Below are positions 8,478 through 16,912 of a DNA stretch of 64,000 nt, piece after piece (within the stretch, counting starts at the first letter, position 1; each line of letters begins with the position of its first letter). The translations under genes and the position numbers were made by a program. The stretch is from Prado023 sp963798745 (GTDB lineage Bacteria; Actinomycetota; Actinomycetes; S36-B12; CAIYMF01), in assembly GCA_963798745.1 (NCBI GenBank), contig CAWCUF010000003.1:310001-374000 (forward strand), read 5' to 3'. Under the pieces are notes generated by a model. The model searched no databases. It was not told where the DNA came from and worked only from the letters and a program-made list of their open reading frames with translations.

Positions 8478-9182
8478 CTACTCGGCAGCGGGCGTGGCGG
8501 GGGCTGCGGGTGCCGCGGGGGCCTTCTTCGCCGCGGGGGCCTTCTTCGCCGCAGGGGCCTTCTTCGCCGCAGGCGCCTTCTTCGCTGCGGGCGCCTTCTT
8601 GGCCGCGGCCTTCTTGGCTGGCGCCTTCTCGGCTGCGGGGGCCGCGGTCTTGGCCGGAGCCTTCTTTGCGGGCTTCTTTGCGGGAGCCTTCTTCGCGGCA
8701 GGTGCGGAGGTCTTCGCCGATTTTCCGGCGGGAGCCTTCTTGGCCGCCGGAGCCTTCTTCGCCCCGGGGACGGCGTTGCGCACGGCTTCCTCGGCGTTCT
8801 TCTGGGCCGTGGCGGCGACATCCATGGCAGCAGCGGCGGCCTGCTTGGCCGGCGCAGTGGCCCGCTTGGCGGTGGCGGTCACCTTGGCCACGGCCTCGGC
8901 CGGAAGGTCCCCGCTCACCGAGGCCTTGAAGTCACCGCCGGGACGGAACCGCGGCACGGCCGTGGACATCTTGCGGATGGCCTCTCCCGTGGAGGGCGCC
9001 CGATAGGTACGGGCGGCACGCTCGGCGCGCTCGAAGACGCCGAACCCGCTGATGGAGACCTTCTGGCCCTTGGCGACGGTCTCGGTGATGGCGTCGACGA
9101 CAGCCTGGACTGCCTCCGAGGCCTCCTTCTTGCTCGTATCGATGCGGGCTGCCACGACGTCGATCAGCTCAGCCTTGTTCAT
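8478..9182 (-). CDS. hup: HU-family DNA-binding protein with long Lys/Ala/Pro C-terminal tail
   Basis: Residues 1-90 are a classical HU fold (MNKAELIDVVAARIDTSKKE; KVSISGFGVFE; the DNA-embracing arm with AARTYRAPSTGEAI). Residues about 110-234 are a tail made of AAKKAP/PAKK repeats like the histone-H1-like tail of mycobacterial HupB. The protein condenses the chromosome. The tail DNA (8510-8720) is an imperfect tandem repeat with unit GCCTTCTTCGCCGC(A/G)GG that may vary in length between strains. A GGAGGG Shine-Dalgarno precedes the ATG. The position next to leuCD is conserved in actinobacteria. Confidence 0.95.
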   Translation of the reverse strand: MNKAELIDVVAARIDTSKKEASEAVQAVVDAITETVAKGQKVSISGFGVFERAERAARTYRAPSTGEAIRKMSTAVPRFRPGGDFKASVSGDLPAEAVAKVTATAKRATAPAKQAAAAAMDVAATAQKNAEEAVRNAVPGAKKAPAAKKAPAGKSAKTSAPAAKKAPAKKPAKKAPAKTAAPAAEKAPAKKAAAKKAPAAKKAPAAKKAPAAKKAPAAKKAPAAPAAPATPAAE

Positions 9183-9273
9183 AGCCGGTTCCCTCCACGG
9201 ATCGCACCGGCGCGGTACCGGTGAATGTCTTTGCCAATTCAGGCGCAGGCTACTCCCGCGCGCCTGGGACACG

Positions 9274-9861
9274 CTAGGCGGTACTCGGGGCGAATGCGGG
9301 GCGGGTGGACTCGAAACCCTCGATCAGGTCCGCACTTTGCAGGGTGATGCCCACGTCGTCGAGGCCCTCGAGCAGCCGCCAACGCACGTAGTCGTCGATC
9401 TCGAAGGGTGCGCTCTGCTCGCCGAACGCGATCGTGCGCGCGTGCAGGTCGACGGTGACCTCCGTGCTCGGGTCGGCCTCCGTGGCCGCCCACAGCGCCT
9501 GCACCACGGCTGGGTCCACCACGGCGGTCAGCAGTCCACCCTTGCCGGAGTTGCCGCGGAAGATGTCGGCGAACCGTGCGGAGATCACGACCCGGAACCC
9601 GTAGTCCTGCAGCGCCCAGACGGCATGCTCGCGCGAGGAGCCGGTGCCGAAGTCGGGGCCGGCGACGAGGATGCTCGCGCCCGCGCGCACCGGGTCGTTC
9701 AGGACGAAGTCGGGGTCCGTGCGCCAGGCTGCGAACAGGGCGTCCTCGTAGCCGTGGCGGGTGATCCGCTTGAGGTACTTGGCCGGGATGATCTGGTCGG
9801 TGTCGACGTTGCTGGCCCGCAGCGGGACCGCGGTGCCGGTGTGCACGGTGAAGGCGTCCAT
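9274..9861 (-). CDS. leuD: 3-isopropylmalate dehydratase small subunit
   Basis: A 195-residue swivelling domain of isopropylmalate isomerase (leucine synthesis). Family signatures: NVDTDQIIPAKYLK, GPDFGTGSSREHAVWAL and ADIFRGNSGKGGLL. It partners LeuC, encoded 58 nt upstream on the same strand, and the two form one operon. Confidence 0.96.
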   Translation of the reverse strand: MDAFTVHTGTAVPLRASNVDTDQIIPAKYLKRITRHGYEDALFAAWRTDPDFVLNDPVRAGASILVAGPDFGTGSSREHAVWALQDYGFRVVISARFADIFRGNSGKGGLLTAVVDPAVVQALWAATEADPSTEVTVDLHARTIAFGEQSAPFEIDDYVRWRLLEGLDDVGITLQSADLIEGFESTRPAFAPSTA

Positions 9862-9919
9862 GTCGTGTCCTTGGGTCTGAGTGGGCTGGAGTGTGATCCG
9901 GCGTTGTGATGGGGCGGGC

Positions 9920-11320
9920 TCAGGACAGATCGGCCGGCGAGCTGAGCATGCCGCGCACGGCGGTGGCCGCAGCGACCTGGGGGCTGACCAGGTGGGTGCG
10001 CCCGCCCGGACCCTGTCGACCCTCGAAGTTGCGGTTGGAGGTCGACGCGCTGCGCTCCTGCGGGGCCAGCGTGTCCGGGTTCATGCCCAGGCACATCGAA
10101 CAGCCCGCCTCGCGCCATTGCGCGCCCGCGTCGGTGAACACCGTGTCCAGGCCCTCGGCCATGGCGGCCAGGCGCACCCGGACCGATCCGGGGACCACCA
10201 GCATCCGCACACCCTCGGCGACTCGGCGCCCGCGCAGGATCTCGGCCGCCGCGCGCAGGTCCTCGATCCGACCGTTGGTGCACGAGCCCAGGAAGACGGT
10301 GTCCACCGCGATCTCACGCATCGGCGTGCCGGCGGTCAGGCCCATGTAGGCCAATGCCTTGGCGGCGGCTGCCTGGTCACTCGGGTCGGCGAAGTCGGCC
10401 GGGGCGGGCACGGCACCCGAGAGCGGCACGCCCTGGCCAGGGTTGGTCCCCCAGGTGACGAATGGGGTGAGCTCGCGGGCGTCGATGACCACCTCGGCGT
10501 CGAACTGCGCGTCGTCGTCGGTGACCAGGGTGCGCCAGTAGGCCAGCGCATCCTGCCAATCCGCCCCGGAGGGAGCCTTCTCGCGGCCCTCGATGTAGTC
10601 GAACGTGGTCTGGTCCGGGGCGATCATGCCCGCCCGCGCGCCGGCCTCGATCGACATGTTGCAGATCGTCATCCGGCCCTCCATGCTCAGCGACCGGATC
10701 GCCTCGCCGCGGTACTCCAGGACGTAGCCCTGGCCACCGCCGGTGCCGATCCGCGCGATCACGGCCAGGATCAGGTCCTTGGCCGTGACGCCGTCGGGCA
10801 GGGACCCCTCGACGGTGATCGCCATCGTCTTGAACGGCTTGAGCGGCAGCGTCTGGGTGGCCAGCACATGCTCCACCTCGGAGGTCCCGATGCCGAACGC
10901 CAGCGCCCCGAAGGCCCCGTGGGTGGAGGTGTGCGAGTCGCCGCAGACCACGGTCATCCCGGGCTGGGTGAGCCCCAACTGCGGGCCGACGACGTGCACG
11001 ATGCCCTGCTCTGCGTTGCCCAGCGAGTAGATCGGCACACCGAACTCGGCCGCATTCGCACGCAGGGCGTCGACCTGGGCGCGCGAGACCGGATCGGCGA
11101 TCGGCCTGTCGATGTCGATGGTCGGGACGTTGTGATCCTCGGTGGCCAGAGTCAGGTCCGGGCGCCGGACCGGGCGCCCAGCGGCCCGCAGTCCGTCGAA
11201 GGCCTGCGGGCTGGTCACCTCGTGGATCAGGTGCAGGTCGATGTAGAGCAGGTCGGGCTCCCCCGGTGCGCTGCGCACGACGTGCGCGTCCCATACCTTC
11301 TCGGCCAGTGTGCGACCCAT
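9920..11320 (-). CDS. leuC: 3-isopropylmalate dehydratase large subunit
   Basis: A 466-residue aconitase-superfamily subunit carrying the 4Fe-4S cluster. Ligand cysteines appear in FLGSCTNGRIEDL (about residue 340) and in GCSMCLGMNPD (about 400-403); CGDSHTSTHGAFGALAFGIGTSE is the active-site region. With LeuD it isomerises 2- to 3-isopropylmalate. The ATG at 11320 follows CGGAG. The 57-bp region upstream is shared with the divergent IclR-type regulator and contains a palindrome likely to be its operator. Confidence 0.96.
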   Translation of the reverse strand: MGRTLAEKVWDAHVVRSAPGEPDLLYIDLHLIHEVTSPQAFDGLRAAGRPVRRPDLTLATEDHNVPTIDIDRPIADPVSRAQVDALRANAAEFGVPIYSLGNAEQGIVHVVGPQLGLTQPGMTVVCGDSHTSTHGAFGALAFGIGTSEVEHVLATQTLPLKPFKTMAITVEGSLPDGVTAKDLILAVIARIGTGGGQGYVLEYRGEAIRSLSMEGRMTICNMSIEAGARAGMIAPDQTTFDYIEGREKAPSGADWQDALAYWRTLVTDDDAQFDAEVVIDARELTPFVTWGTNPGQGVPLSGAVPAPADFADPSDQAAAAKALAYMGLTAGTPMREIAVDTVFLGSCTNGRIEDLRAAAEILRGRRVAEGVRMLVVPGSVRVRLAAMAEGLDTVFTDAGAQWREAGCSMCLGMNPDTLAPQERSASTSNRNFEGRQGPGGRTHLVSPQVAAATAVRGMLSSPADLS

Positions 11321-11346
11321 GTCCGACTCCGTTCCCTCCAGTTGAC

Positions 11347-11363
11347 GTCTCATATATTGAAAC
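11347..11363. promoter_or_regulatory. Candidate NdgR/LtbR-type operator between leuC and the regulator
   Basis: GTCTCATATATTGAAAC is an imperfect palindrome (GTCTCA/TGAAAC, 5 of 6) in the only intergenic space between leuC and the divergent regulator. IclR-type leucine regulators of actinobacteria are known to bind such AT-centred palindromes in this intergenic position. The TATATT core could also serve as a -10 element. Confidence 0.55.
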
Positions 11364-11377
11364 GGCAGTATCACCCT

Positions 11378-12097
11378 ATGGACGAAGCATACGCCAGCGG
11401 GGTAGGCGTCATCGACAAGGCTGCCATGCTGCTCGACGCCCTAGAGGGCGGGCCCCTGTCGCTGGCGGGTCTGGTGGCCGCGACCGGGTTGGCCCGCCCG
11501 ACCGCACACCGACTGGCCACCGCCCTGGAGCACCATCGGCTGATCGCCCGTGACATGTCGGGACGGTTCGTCCTCGGCCCGCGCCTGCCCGAGCTGGCGG
11601 CCGCTGCTGGGGAGGACCGGCTGGTCGCCGCCGCCGGCTCGGCGTTGGCCACCCTGCGCGAGGCCACCGGGGAGAGCGCCCAGCTCTACCGACGGCAGGG
11701 CGACCGGCGGATCTGCGTGGCCGCGGCCGAGCGGCTGACCGGCCTGCGCGACACCGTCCCGGTCGGATCGGTGCTCACGATGCACGCCGGGTCCGCGGCG
11801 CAGGTGCTGCTGGCCTGGGAGGACCCCGATCGAATCCACACCGGCCTGCGCGACTCGACGTTCACCGCCGCAACCCTGGCCGGGGTGCGCCGCCGCGGCT
11901 GGGCGCAGAGCGTCGCCGAGCGCGAGCAGGGCGTCGCCTCGGTCAGCGCCCCCGTCCGCGGGCCGTCGAACAAGGTCGTCGCGGCAGTGTCGGTGTCCGG
12001 ACCGCTGGACCGGATGGGTCGGGTGCCGGGCCGGCTGCACTCGCACGCCGTCCTGGCGGCGGCCGGCCGGCTCACCGAGGCACTGCGCCGCGACTGA
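11378..12097 (+). CDS. ndgR: IclR-family transcriptional regulator of leucine biosynthesis (NdgR/LtbR-like)
   Basis: 239 residues: N-terminal winged HTH (SLAGLVAATGLARPTAHRLATALE, about 27-50) and a C-terminal IclR effector domain (about 75-235). In Streptomyces (NdgR) and Corynebacterium (LtbR) the orthologue divergent to leuCD represses or tunes leuCD, leuB and other amino-acid genes. The same divergent layout is seen here. The start at 11378 has no clear Shine-Dalgarno and lies about 20 nt after TATATT. Confidence 0.88.
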   Translation: MDEAYASGVGVIDKAAMLLDALEGGPLSLAGLVAATGLARPTAHRLATALEHHRLIARDMSGRFVLGPRLPELAAAAGEDRLVAAAGSALATLREATGESAQLYRRQGDRRICVAAAERLTGLRDTVPVGSVLTMHAGSAAQVLLAWEDPDRIHTGLRDSTFTAATLAGVRRRGWAQSVAEREQGVASVSAPVRGPSNKVVAAVSVSGPLDRMGRVPGRLHSHAVLAAAGRLTEALRRD

Positions 12098-12110
12098 CCT
12101 CCGGGCCCGG

Positions 12111-12443
12111 TCAGCCCTGGAGCGCCACGGTCAGCAGGACCACGCTGTCGACCAGCGCCACCACGCTGTGCCGACCGGGGGGGATCACCAGGAGGTCGTC
12201 GAGGGCCACCGCGACGGAGGTGTCACCGCTGACCAGACGCACCGCTCCGCGCACGACCTGCAGGGTGGCCTCGCCCGGATTCTCGTGGTCGTCGAGCTGC
12301 CGGCCATCGGTCAGCGCGATCAGGGTGTGGCGCAGTCGGTGCCCATGGCCGCCGTGGATGGTCAGAGCGCTGCGCCCGCTACCGGCCTCCCGGGCGAGGA
12401 TGAGGTGCTGGTCGGCCAATGCGGTCAACGACATGGGGTGCAT
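12111..12443 (-). CDS. Cupin-fold protein
   Basis: A 110-residue single-domain cupin. Cupin motif 1 is degenerate (DDHENPGEATLQVVRGAVRL), and motif 2 is IPPGRHSVVAL. It could bind a metal through His/Glu, but no function can be assigned. AGAAGG precedes the first ATG by 7 nt. It lies directly downstream of the DUF2249 gene on the same strand; cupin, DUF2249 and HTH regulators commonly cluster in actinobacteria, where they are linked to nitric-oxide or redox metabolism. Confidence 0.7.
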   Translation of the reverse strand: MHPMSLTALADQHLILAREAGSGRSALTIHGGHGHRLRHTLIALTDGRQLDDHENPGEATLQVVRGAVRLVSGDTSVAVALDDLLVIPPGRHSVVALVDSVVLLTVALQG

Positions 12444-12634
12444 GCTGTGCCCTTCTGGTTGAGTTGCCGCTGCACACTCGGTGACTCCGGCCGGGCGCGC
12501 AGCGGCGTTGTGGGTGGCTCACCCCGAGTCTCAGGGAACCGGGGTCCCGCACGCGGAGCAGTCTGGGGCCGGGTCGTGCTCAGTGGACAGCCGGTGATCA
12601 CGGCGATCGTCCGGCAGCCGCAGTGCGAGCACAC
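12425..12634 (-). pseudogene. Mini-ORF with CSHCGC motif, probable frameshifted remnant
   Basis: A GTG at 12634, 5 nt after the DUF2249 stop, opens a frame starting VCSHCGCRTIAVI. Small hemerythrin-associated proteins found beside DUF2249 genes commonly begin with C-x2-C-x-C followed by VI..L..EHD. Here the expected continuation RLSTEHDPAPDCSACG appears only after a frame change near 12600; the uninterrupted frame instead gives 69 residues of unlikely sequence and overlaps the cupin start. I read it as a broken relic, with low certainty. Confidence 0.35.
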
Positions 12635-12639
12635 GTCGA

Positions 12640-12939
12640 TCAGACCCGCTGGAGCCGGATGTGCCAGGCCTCGGGGCCGCGCTGCAGGTACTCCACGACC
12701 ACGCCCTCGGGGTAGCGGTCGCGGGCCTGGGCGAGCAGCGGCTGCGGATCGTGCGGGGCCACCAGGACCAGGGCAGCGCCGCTGGCCAGCGAGTCCAGCG
12801 CTCCGAAGATGGCGGCGTGCCGGATGGCGTGCGGGATCGTGCGGGCGTCCAGGACAGGTGCGTCGTGGCCCTGAACCTCCCCGCAGGTACATCCGCCGTG
12901 GGAATGCGCGAGCGGCAGGGTGGTCAGCGGGTCAGTCAA
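12640..12939 (-). CDS. DUF2249 domain protein
   Basis: A 99-residue protein with the TusA-like DUF2249 fold: VLDARTIPHAIRHAAIFGALDSLASGAALVLVAPHDPQPLL and a C-terminal EGVVVEYLQRGPEAWHIRLQRV. Such proteins occur with hemerythrin-like and ArsR-type genes; the biochemical role is not known. Start: TTG at 12939 preceded by GGAG at 6 nt; the frame further upstream crosses the promoter region of the divergent regulator. Confidence 0.75.
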   Translation of the reverse strand: MTDPLTTLPLAHSHGGCTCGEVQGHDAPVLDARTIPHAIRHAAIFGALDSLASGAALVLVAPHDPQPLLAQARDRYPEGVVVEYLQRGPEAWHIRLQRV

Positions 12940-12982
12940 GGTGGGCTCCAAGGGTCGTTGTGGGAAGGCAAACAATACTACG

Positions 12983-13720
12983 GTGTGGACTGTGGAAAAT
13001 AGAGGTCCACGCCCGATCCGCCACGATGACGCCCGGGCCGGGCTGTCACCGACACGTGCTCGGGTCCTGGAGTACCTGCAGGCCCACCCGAGCCGGTCCG
13101 TGCAGATCGCCTCGCCACGATCTTCGGACAGCATGTCGACACGGTGCGCGGGCACCTCGACGATCTCGTCGAATCCGGCTCGGCCCTGCGGTACCGGCAG
13201 GGCTCAGCGGGGCGTGGACGACCGGCGTGGCACTATCGCGCCAACCGGCGAACCCGGAGCCGAACGCGCCCGTCCCGTGGGTACGGTGCGCTGGCCGGCG
13301 CGCTGGCCGCGCACCTGATCCGGACCAGCCGCACCCCGGCTGACGAGGCCCATGCGGCCGGCCGGGAATGGGCCGCGAACTGGCCCGCAGCCGCACCGCC
13401 GGGCTGGTCCCGGCGCAGACCTCGGTGTCTGCACCGGCGCCGGCCCCGGTCGAGGCCCGCCGCGAGGTGCTGGGCGTCCTCGCGGATCTGGGGTTCGACC
13501 CCGCCGACTCCCGTGACGAGGTCGTGCTGCTGAGCCGATGCCCGTTGCTGGACGTGGCCCGCCGGTACCCGGAGGTGGTCTGCCAGGTGCACCGGGGCTG
13601 GTCTGCGGTGCCCTGCTGGAGTGCGGCGGTGACGACGCCGGGGTGGAACTCCTGCCCTTCGCCGAGCCGGAGGGCAGCCGGCTGATCCTGCCGCAGGCCC
13701 ACGAGGCGATCGGGCCGTAG
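12983..13720 (+). pseudogene. Helix-turn-helix (ArsR-like) regulator, broken by three frameshifts
   Basis: Three frames must be joined to read a full regulator. 12983 to about 13100 gives GLSPTRARVLEYLQAHP (winged-HTH start). A second frame gives LATIFGQHVDTVRGHLDDLV and GRGRPAWHYRAN (recognition helix and wing) up to about 13365. A third gives GRELARSRTAGLVPAQ to RYPEVVCQVH up to about 13590, and a return to the first frame gives LVCGALLECGG...LLPFAEP up to 13720. Each step fits a one-base deletion, and together they restore the original phase. It is divergent to the DUF2249 gene, which it would have regulated. Either a decayed gene or local sequence error. Confidence 0.75.
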
Positions 13721-13760
13721 CAGCCGCACGTGCCCGACGTGGGGCATCGCACGAAGTCAG

Positions 13761-13790
13761 AGGGACCCCCCACCTGAGTGGGAGGTCCCT
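13761..13790 (-). terminator. Terminator-like hairpin after tRNA-Glu
   Basis: AGGGACCTCCCACTCAGG and its partner ending GGGGGGTCCCT (minus-strand reading) form an about 12-bp stem just downstream of tRNA-Glu. It probably ends the tRNA transcript. Confidence 0.65.
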
Positions 13791-13797
13791 CCTCGCG

Positions 13798-13870
13798 TAG
13801 CCCCGACGGGATTCGAACCCGCGCTACCGCCTTGAGAGGGCGGCGTGCTAGGCCACTACACAACGGGGCC
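13798..13870 (-). tRNA. tRNA-Glu (anticodon CTC)
   Basis: A 73-nt cloverleaf on the minus strand. Acceptor GGCCCCG pairs with CGGGGCT (G-U at the first pair); anticodon stem CCGCC/GGCGG holds the loop CTCTCAA, anticodon CTC; the T-arm has GGTTCGAATCC. No CCA is encoded. It is paired with tRNA-Gln and lies near gltX, as in many actinobacteria. Confidence 0.93.
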
Positions 13871-13960
13871 GTGTGCTTGTTGGACGTTCGTTTCGTGCGG
13901 TGCCGATCGCTCGGCGCGGCGGATCGACCTTACCCGCGCGGGAGGAGGCCGAAACACCAG

Positions 13961-14032
13961 CTGGGGTACCAGGACTCGAACCTAGACTAACTGAACCAGA
14001 ATCAGTTGGGCTGCCAATTACCCCATACCCCA
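13961..14032 (-). tRNA. tRNA-Gln (anticodon CTG)
   Basis: A 72-nt cloverleaf on the minus strand. Acceptor TGGGGTA pairs with TACCCCA, discriminator G; anticodon stem ACTGA/TCAGT holds loop TTCTGGT, anticodon CTG; T-arm GGTTCGAGTCC. In bacteria with the indirect pathway, GltX also charges this tRNA with Glu before amidation. Confidence 0.93.
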
Positions 14033-14045
14033 AGGGCAGGGGCAA

Positions 14046-15014
14046 CTATACCGGCCGGGTCGGCGGACCCCCAAATGCGCGCCCGATCGGGCCGGGCTTG
14101 GGATGTGTGTCGAAGCGGGCCTCGAGATCCCGGCTGACCGCGTCCATCACCGCCACGACGGTAGCCTCGAACGTCGTGCTGGTGACGACCGTGACGCCGT
14201 GTCGCTGGCACTGCTCGACGATGTAGTCGTCGAGCTCCCGGATGGCCGCCATCCGCTCGAGGTAGGCAGTGGGCTTGCGGTCGCCCTCCAGGAACCGTTG
14301 GATGAACCGACCGCGGTGCTCCTCGAGGTTGGCCACGGTCAGTACGTAGGTGAACAGCGGCAGGCTCGGGTCGACCTCCATGAGCCCGGGGACGATATGC
14401 ACCCCGTTGACCAGCACCTGCTGGCCCTCCTTGACCGAGCGCACCGCCAGGGCGGCCGTGCCATGTTGGACGATCCGGGCCTGCTCCTCGAAGGCGAAGA
14501 GCAGCCGGTTGCCCGACAGGTTGCTGCGCATCATCTTGGCGGCGGAGAACGAACTCTGGTGCAGTGCGGGGAGCAGGTCGGGTGCCAGGACGCTGCGGAT
14601 CACCGAACGCACCTGGTCGGTGGAGATGACCACGCCGATGCCCAGCCGCTCGGCGACCTCCGCGCTGACCGTGGACTTGCCCACACCCGAGGAGCCGCCG
14701 AGCGCCACCACGAACGGTTGACGCCCGGTACGCACCCAACGGCGGATCCGCACCCGGCGCTCCACGTCGACGAGGTCCTCGGCGAGCAGGACCCGGCTCA
14801 TCTGGGCGAACACATCGTCGCGGCGGATGACGTCCCCTGAGTCGGGCCCGGCATCCGCATGCGCGGTGGTGATGTCGGCCACCGTCGCACTGGCCGCCTG
14901 GTCGGCAGCGGTGGAGCCCAGGCCGCCCTTCATCAGCCAGCGCGCGATCATGCCCGCGGACAGCGGGACCCGGCGGTCGTCAAGATCGCGCATGAACAGC
15001 GCAGTGTCGCTCAC
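14046..15014 (-). CDS. 2-phosphoglycerate kinase-like P-loop kinase
   Basis: About 322 residues. An N-terminal ATP-cone-like region (about 1-90) precedes a P-loop kinase domain with Walker A GGSSGVGKST (about 105-114) and segments seen in archaeal cyclic-2,3-diphosphoglycerate pathway kinases (STDQVRSVIRSVL, LVNGVHIVPG, RFLEGDRKPTAYLE). Bacterial members are poorly characterised, so the substrate is open. Start: GTG 15014, 7 nt after TAGGTT, suggesting a leaderless mRNA; a TTG lies three codons upstream. Confidence 0.7.
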   Translation of the reverse strand: MSDTALFMRDLDDRRVPLSAGMIARWLMKGGLGSTAADQAASATVADITTAHADAGPDSGDVIRRDDVFAQMSRVLLAEDLVDVERRVRIRRWVRTGRQPFVVALGGSSGVGKSTVSAEVAERLGIGVVISTDQVRSVIRSVLAPDLLPALHQSSFSAAKMMRSNLSGNRLLFAFEEQARIVQHGTAALAVRSVKEGQQVLVNGVHIVPGLMEVDPSLPLFTYVLTVANLEEHRGRFIQRFLEGDRKPTAYLERMAAIRELDDYIVEQCQRHGVTVVTSTTFEATVVAVMDAVSRDLEARFDTHPKPGPIGRAFGGPPTRPV

Positions 15015-15352
15015 GGCACCCAACCTAGCCCGCCAGAACGTGGCGTTGCCCCGGTCAGGCTTTGGCTGTCGCCCCGGTCGGGCTCGGGGCTGTCGCCCCG
15101 GTCAGGCTTGGGACGTCGCCCCGCGGAGCGCGTGGGCTGCCGCCCCAGTCCTGGGTGGGTCTGTCGCTCACCCAGGACCGGGGCGAGGCTGACTACTCCC
15201 GGCGCCCGGGGGCCGACCGTTCCTGCTCGCGGCCGGCGGACCGGACTCCTGTTTCGCCGACCGTTCGACGCGGAGCGCATACGAAACGGCCGTTTCGGCC
15301 GCGGCATGCGGCCACTCCCCATCGGCCCTCAGGCAGCGCGGACAACGCCCGA
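15015..15352. other. Intergenic, GC-rich imperfect repeats
   Basis: About 340 bp without a credible gene. 15050-15120 holds three imperfect copies of a unit like GTCGCCCCGGTCAGGCTTGG. The perfect palindrome GAAACGGCCGTTTC lies at about 15285-15298. An open frame here encodes only the repeat-derived PDRGDS motif and is not believed. Confidence 0.6.
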
Positions 15353-16912
15353 TCAGTGCGGGTTGGCCAGGGCTGCATCGATGCGCGCGAGGGTCGTGTC
15401 GCGGCCGAGCAGTTCGATCGACTCGAACAGGGGCGGGGACACCCGCCGGCCGGTCACTGCCACCCGGACCGGGCCGAACGCGAGCTTGGGCTTGAGCCCG
15501 AGCCCGTCGACAAGGGCGGCTCGAAGGGCCGCCTCGATGTCCGCCGCAGTCCAGCCCTGGAGGTTGACCAGGGCATCGCGCGCGCCCTGGAGGACCGGCA
15601 CGCTGTCCGCACCGAGCATCCGGGCAGCATCATCGGGATCCGGGGCGAAGCCGTCGCCGGTGAACAGGAAGCCGAGCATCCCGGCCGCCTGACCCAGGGT
15701 CTCCATCCGTTCCTGGACCAACGGCACCGCCGCAGCCAGCGTGCTCCGCTGCGCATCGCTGACCGGCTCGACCACGACGTCGTCCTGAACGAGGCGTGCC
15801 TCGATGCGCCCGGTCAGCTCGGGCACCGGCAGGGCACGGATCCAGTCGCCGTTGATCGCGGTGCACTTCTTGAGGTCGAAGCGCGCCGGGTTGGCGCTGA
15901 CCCGATCCAGGGAGAACGCCGCCGCGAGCTGCTCCTTGCTGAAGAACTCGCGGTCCTCGCCCATCGACCAGCCGAGCAGCGCGAGGTAGTTGGTCAGGCC
16001 CTCGGGCAGGAAGCCCTGCTCCCGGTAGAGGTTCAGGCTGGACTGCGGGTCGCGCTTGGACAGCTTCTTGTTGCCCTCACCCATCACGTAGGGCAGGTGG
16101 CCGAACCGGGGGGTGCTGCCATCGGAGACCCCGATCTGCGCCAGTGCGTCGTACAGGGCGATCTGACGAGGGGTGCTGGAGAGCAGGTCCTCGCCGCGCA
16201 GGACGTGGGTGATGCGCATCATGGCGTCGTCGACCGGGTTCACCAGCGTGTAGAGCGGCTCCCCGTTGGCCCGCACGAGCACGAAGTCCGACACGTGCTC
16301 GGCGGCGAAGCTGACCGGACCGCGCACGAGGTCGTCCCAGGCGAGTTCGGTGCCGGGCATGCGGAACCGGATCACCGGGCTGCGTCCCTGGGCAGCGAGG
16401 TCTGCGCGCTGCTGGTCGCCGAGGTCGCGGCAGTGGCCGTCGTAGCCGGGGGTGCGACCCTCCTTGCGGGCCTGCTCGCGGCGCACCTCGAGCTCCTCGG
16501 GGGTGCAGTAGCACTCGTAGGCCCGACCGGCGGCGAGCAGGTCACGCGCGGCGTTCGCGTACACCGCCAGGCGCTGGGACTGACGGTACGGGCCATAGGG
16601 ACCCTCCTCGGCGGCGTCCGGGCCGGCACCGTCACGCCCCGGGCCCTCGTCCCAGTCCAGGTCCAACCAGCGCAGCGCTTCGAGGAGCTGCTGGTAGGAC
16701 TCCTCGGAGTCGCGCGCGGAGTCGGTGTCCTCGATGCGGAACACGAAGGTGCCGCCGGTGTGCCGCGCGTAGGCCCAGTTGAACAGCGCAGTGCGGATCA
16801 TGCCGACGTGCGGGTTGCCGGTGGGCGAGGGGCAGAACCGCACCCGGACCGCCGGGTTGCTGGCGCGGGCTGGCAGGTCGACGGGCGCGAGGACGTCAGG
16901 GAACTGGCTCAT
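15353..16912 (-). CDS. gltX: Glutamyl-tRNA synthetase
   Basis: A 519-residue class I synthetase. The HIGH-type motif is in RFCPSPTGNPHVGM (about 26-39), RIEDTD follows, and the KMSKS motif reads KKLSKRD (about 275). The C-terminal anticodon-binding domain is complete. It charges tRNA-Glu (encoded about 1.5 kb downstream) and perhaps tRNA-Gln. The ATG at 16912 is used. Confidence 0.96.
   Translation of the reverse strand: MSQFPDVLAPVDLPARASNPAVRVRFCPSPTGNPHVGMIRTALFNWAYARHTGGTFVFRIEDTDSARDSEESYQQLLEALRWLDLDWDEGPGRDGAGPDAAEEGPYGPYRQSQRLAVYANAARDLLAAGRAYECYCTPEELEVRREQARKEGRTPGYDGHCRDLGDQQRADLAAQGRSPVIRFRMPGTELAWDDLVRGPVSFAAEHVSDFVLVRANGEPLYTLVNPVDDAMMRITHVLRGEDLLSSTPRQIALYDALAQIGVSDGSTPRFGHLPYVMGEGNKKLSKRDPQSSLNLYREQGFLPEGLTNYLALLGWSMGEDREFFSKEQLAAAFSLDRVSANPARFDLKKCTAINGDWIRALPVPELTGRIEARLVQDDVVVEPVSDAQRSTLAAAVPLVQERMETLGQAAGMLGFLFTGDGFAPDPDDAARMLGADSVPVLQGARDALVNLQGWTAADIEAALRAALVDGLGLKPKLAFGPVRVAVTGRRVSPPLFESIELLGRDTTLARIDAALANPH

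Noticed and set aside
15011..15322. 103-residue minus-strand ORF with PDRGDS repeats
   Set aside because: It is made of the intergenic tandem repeat, has no recognisable domain and overlaps the start of a conserved gene.
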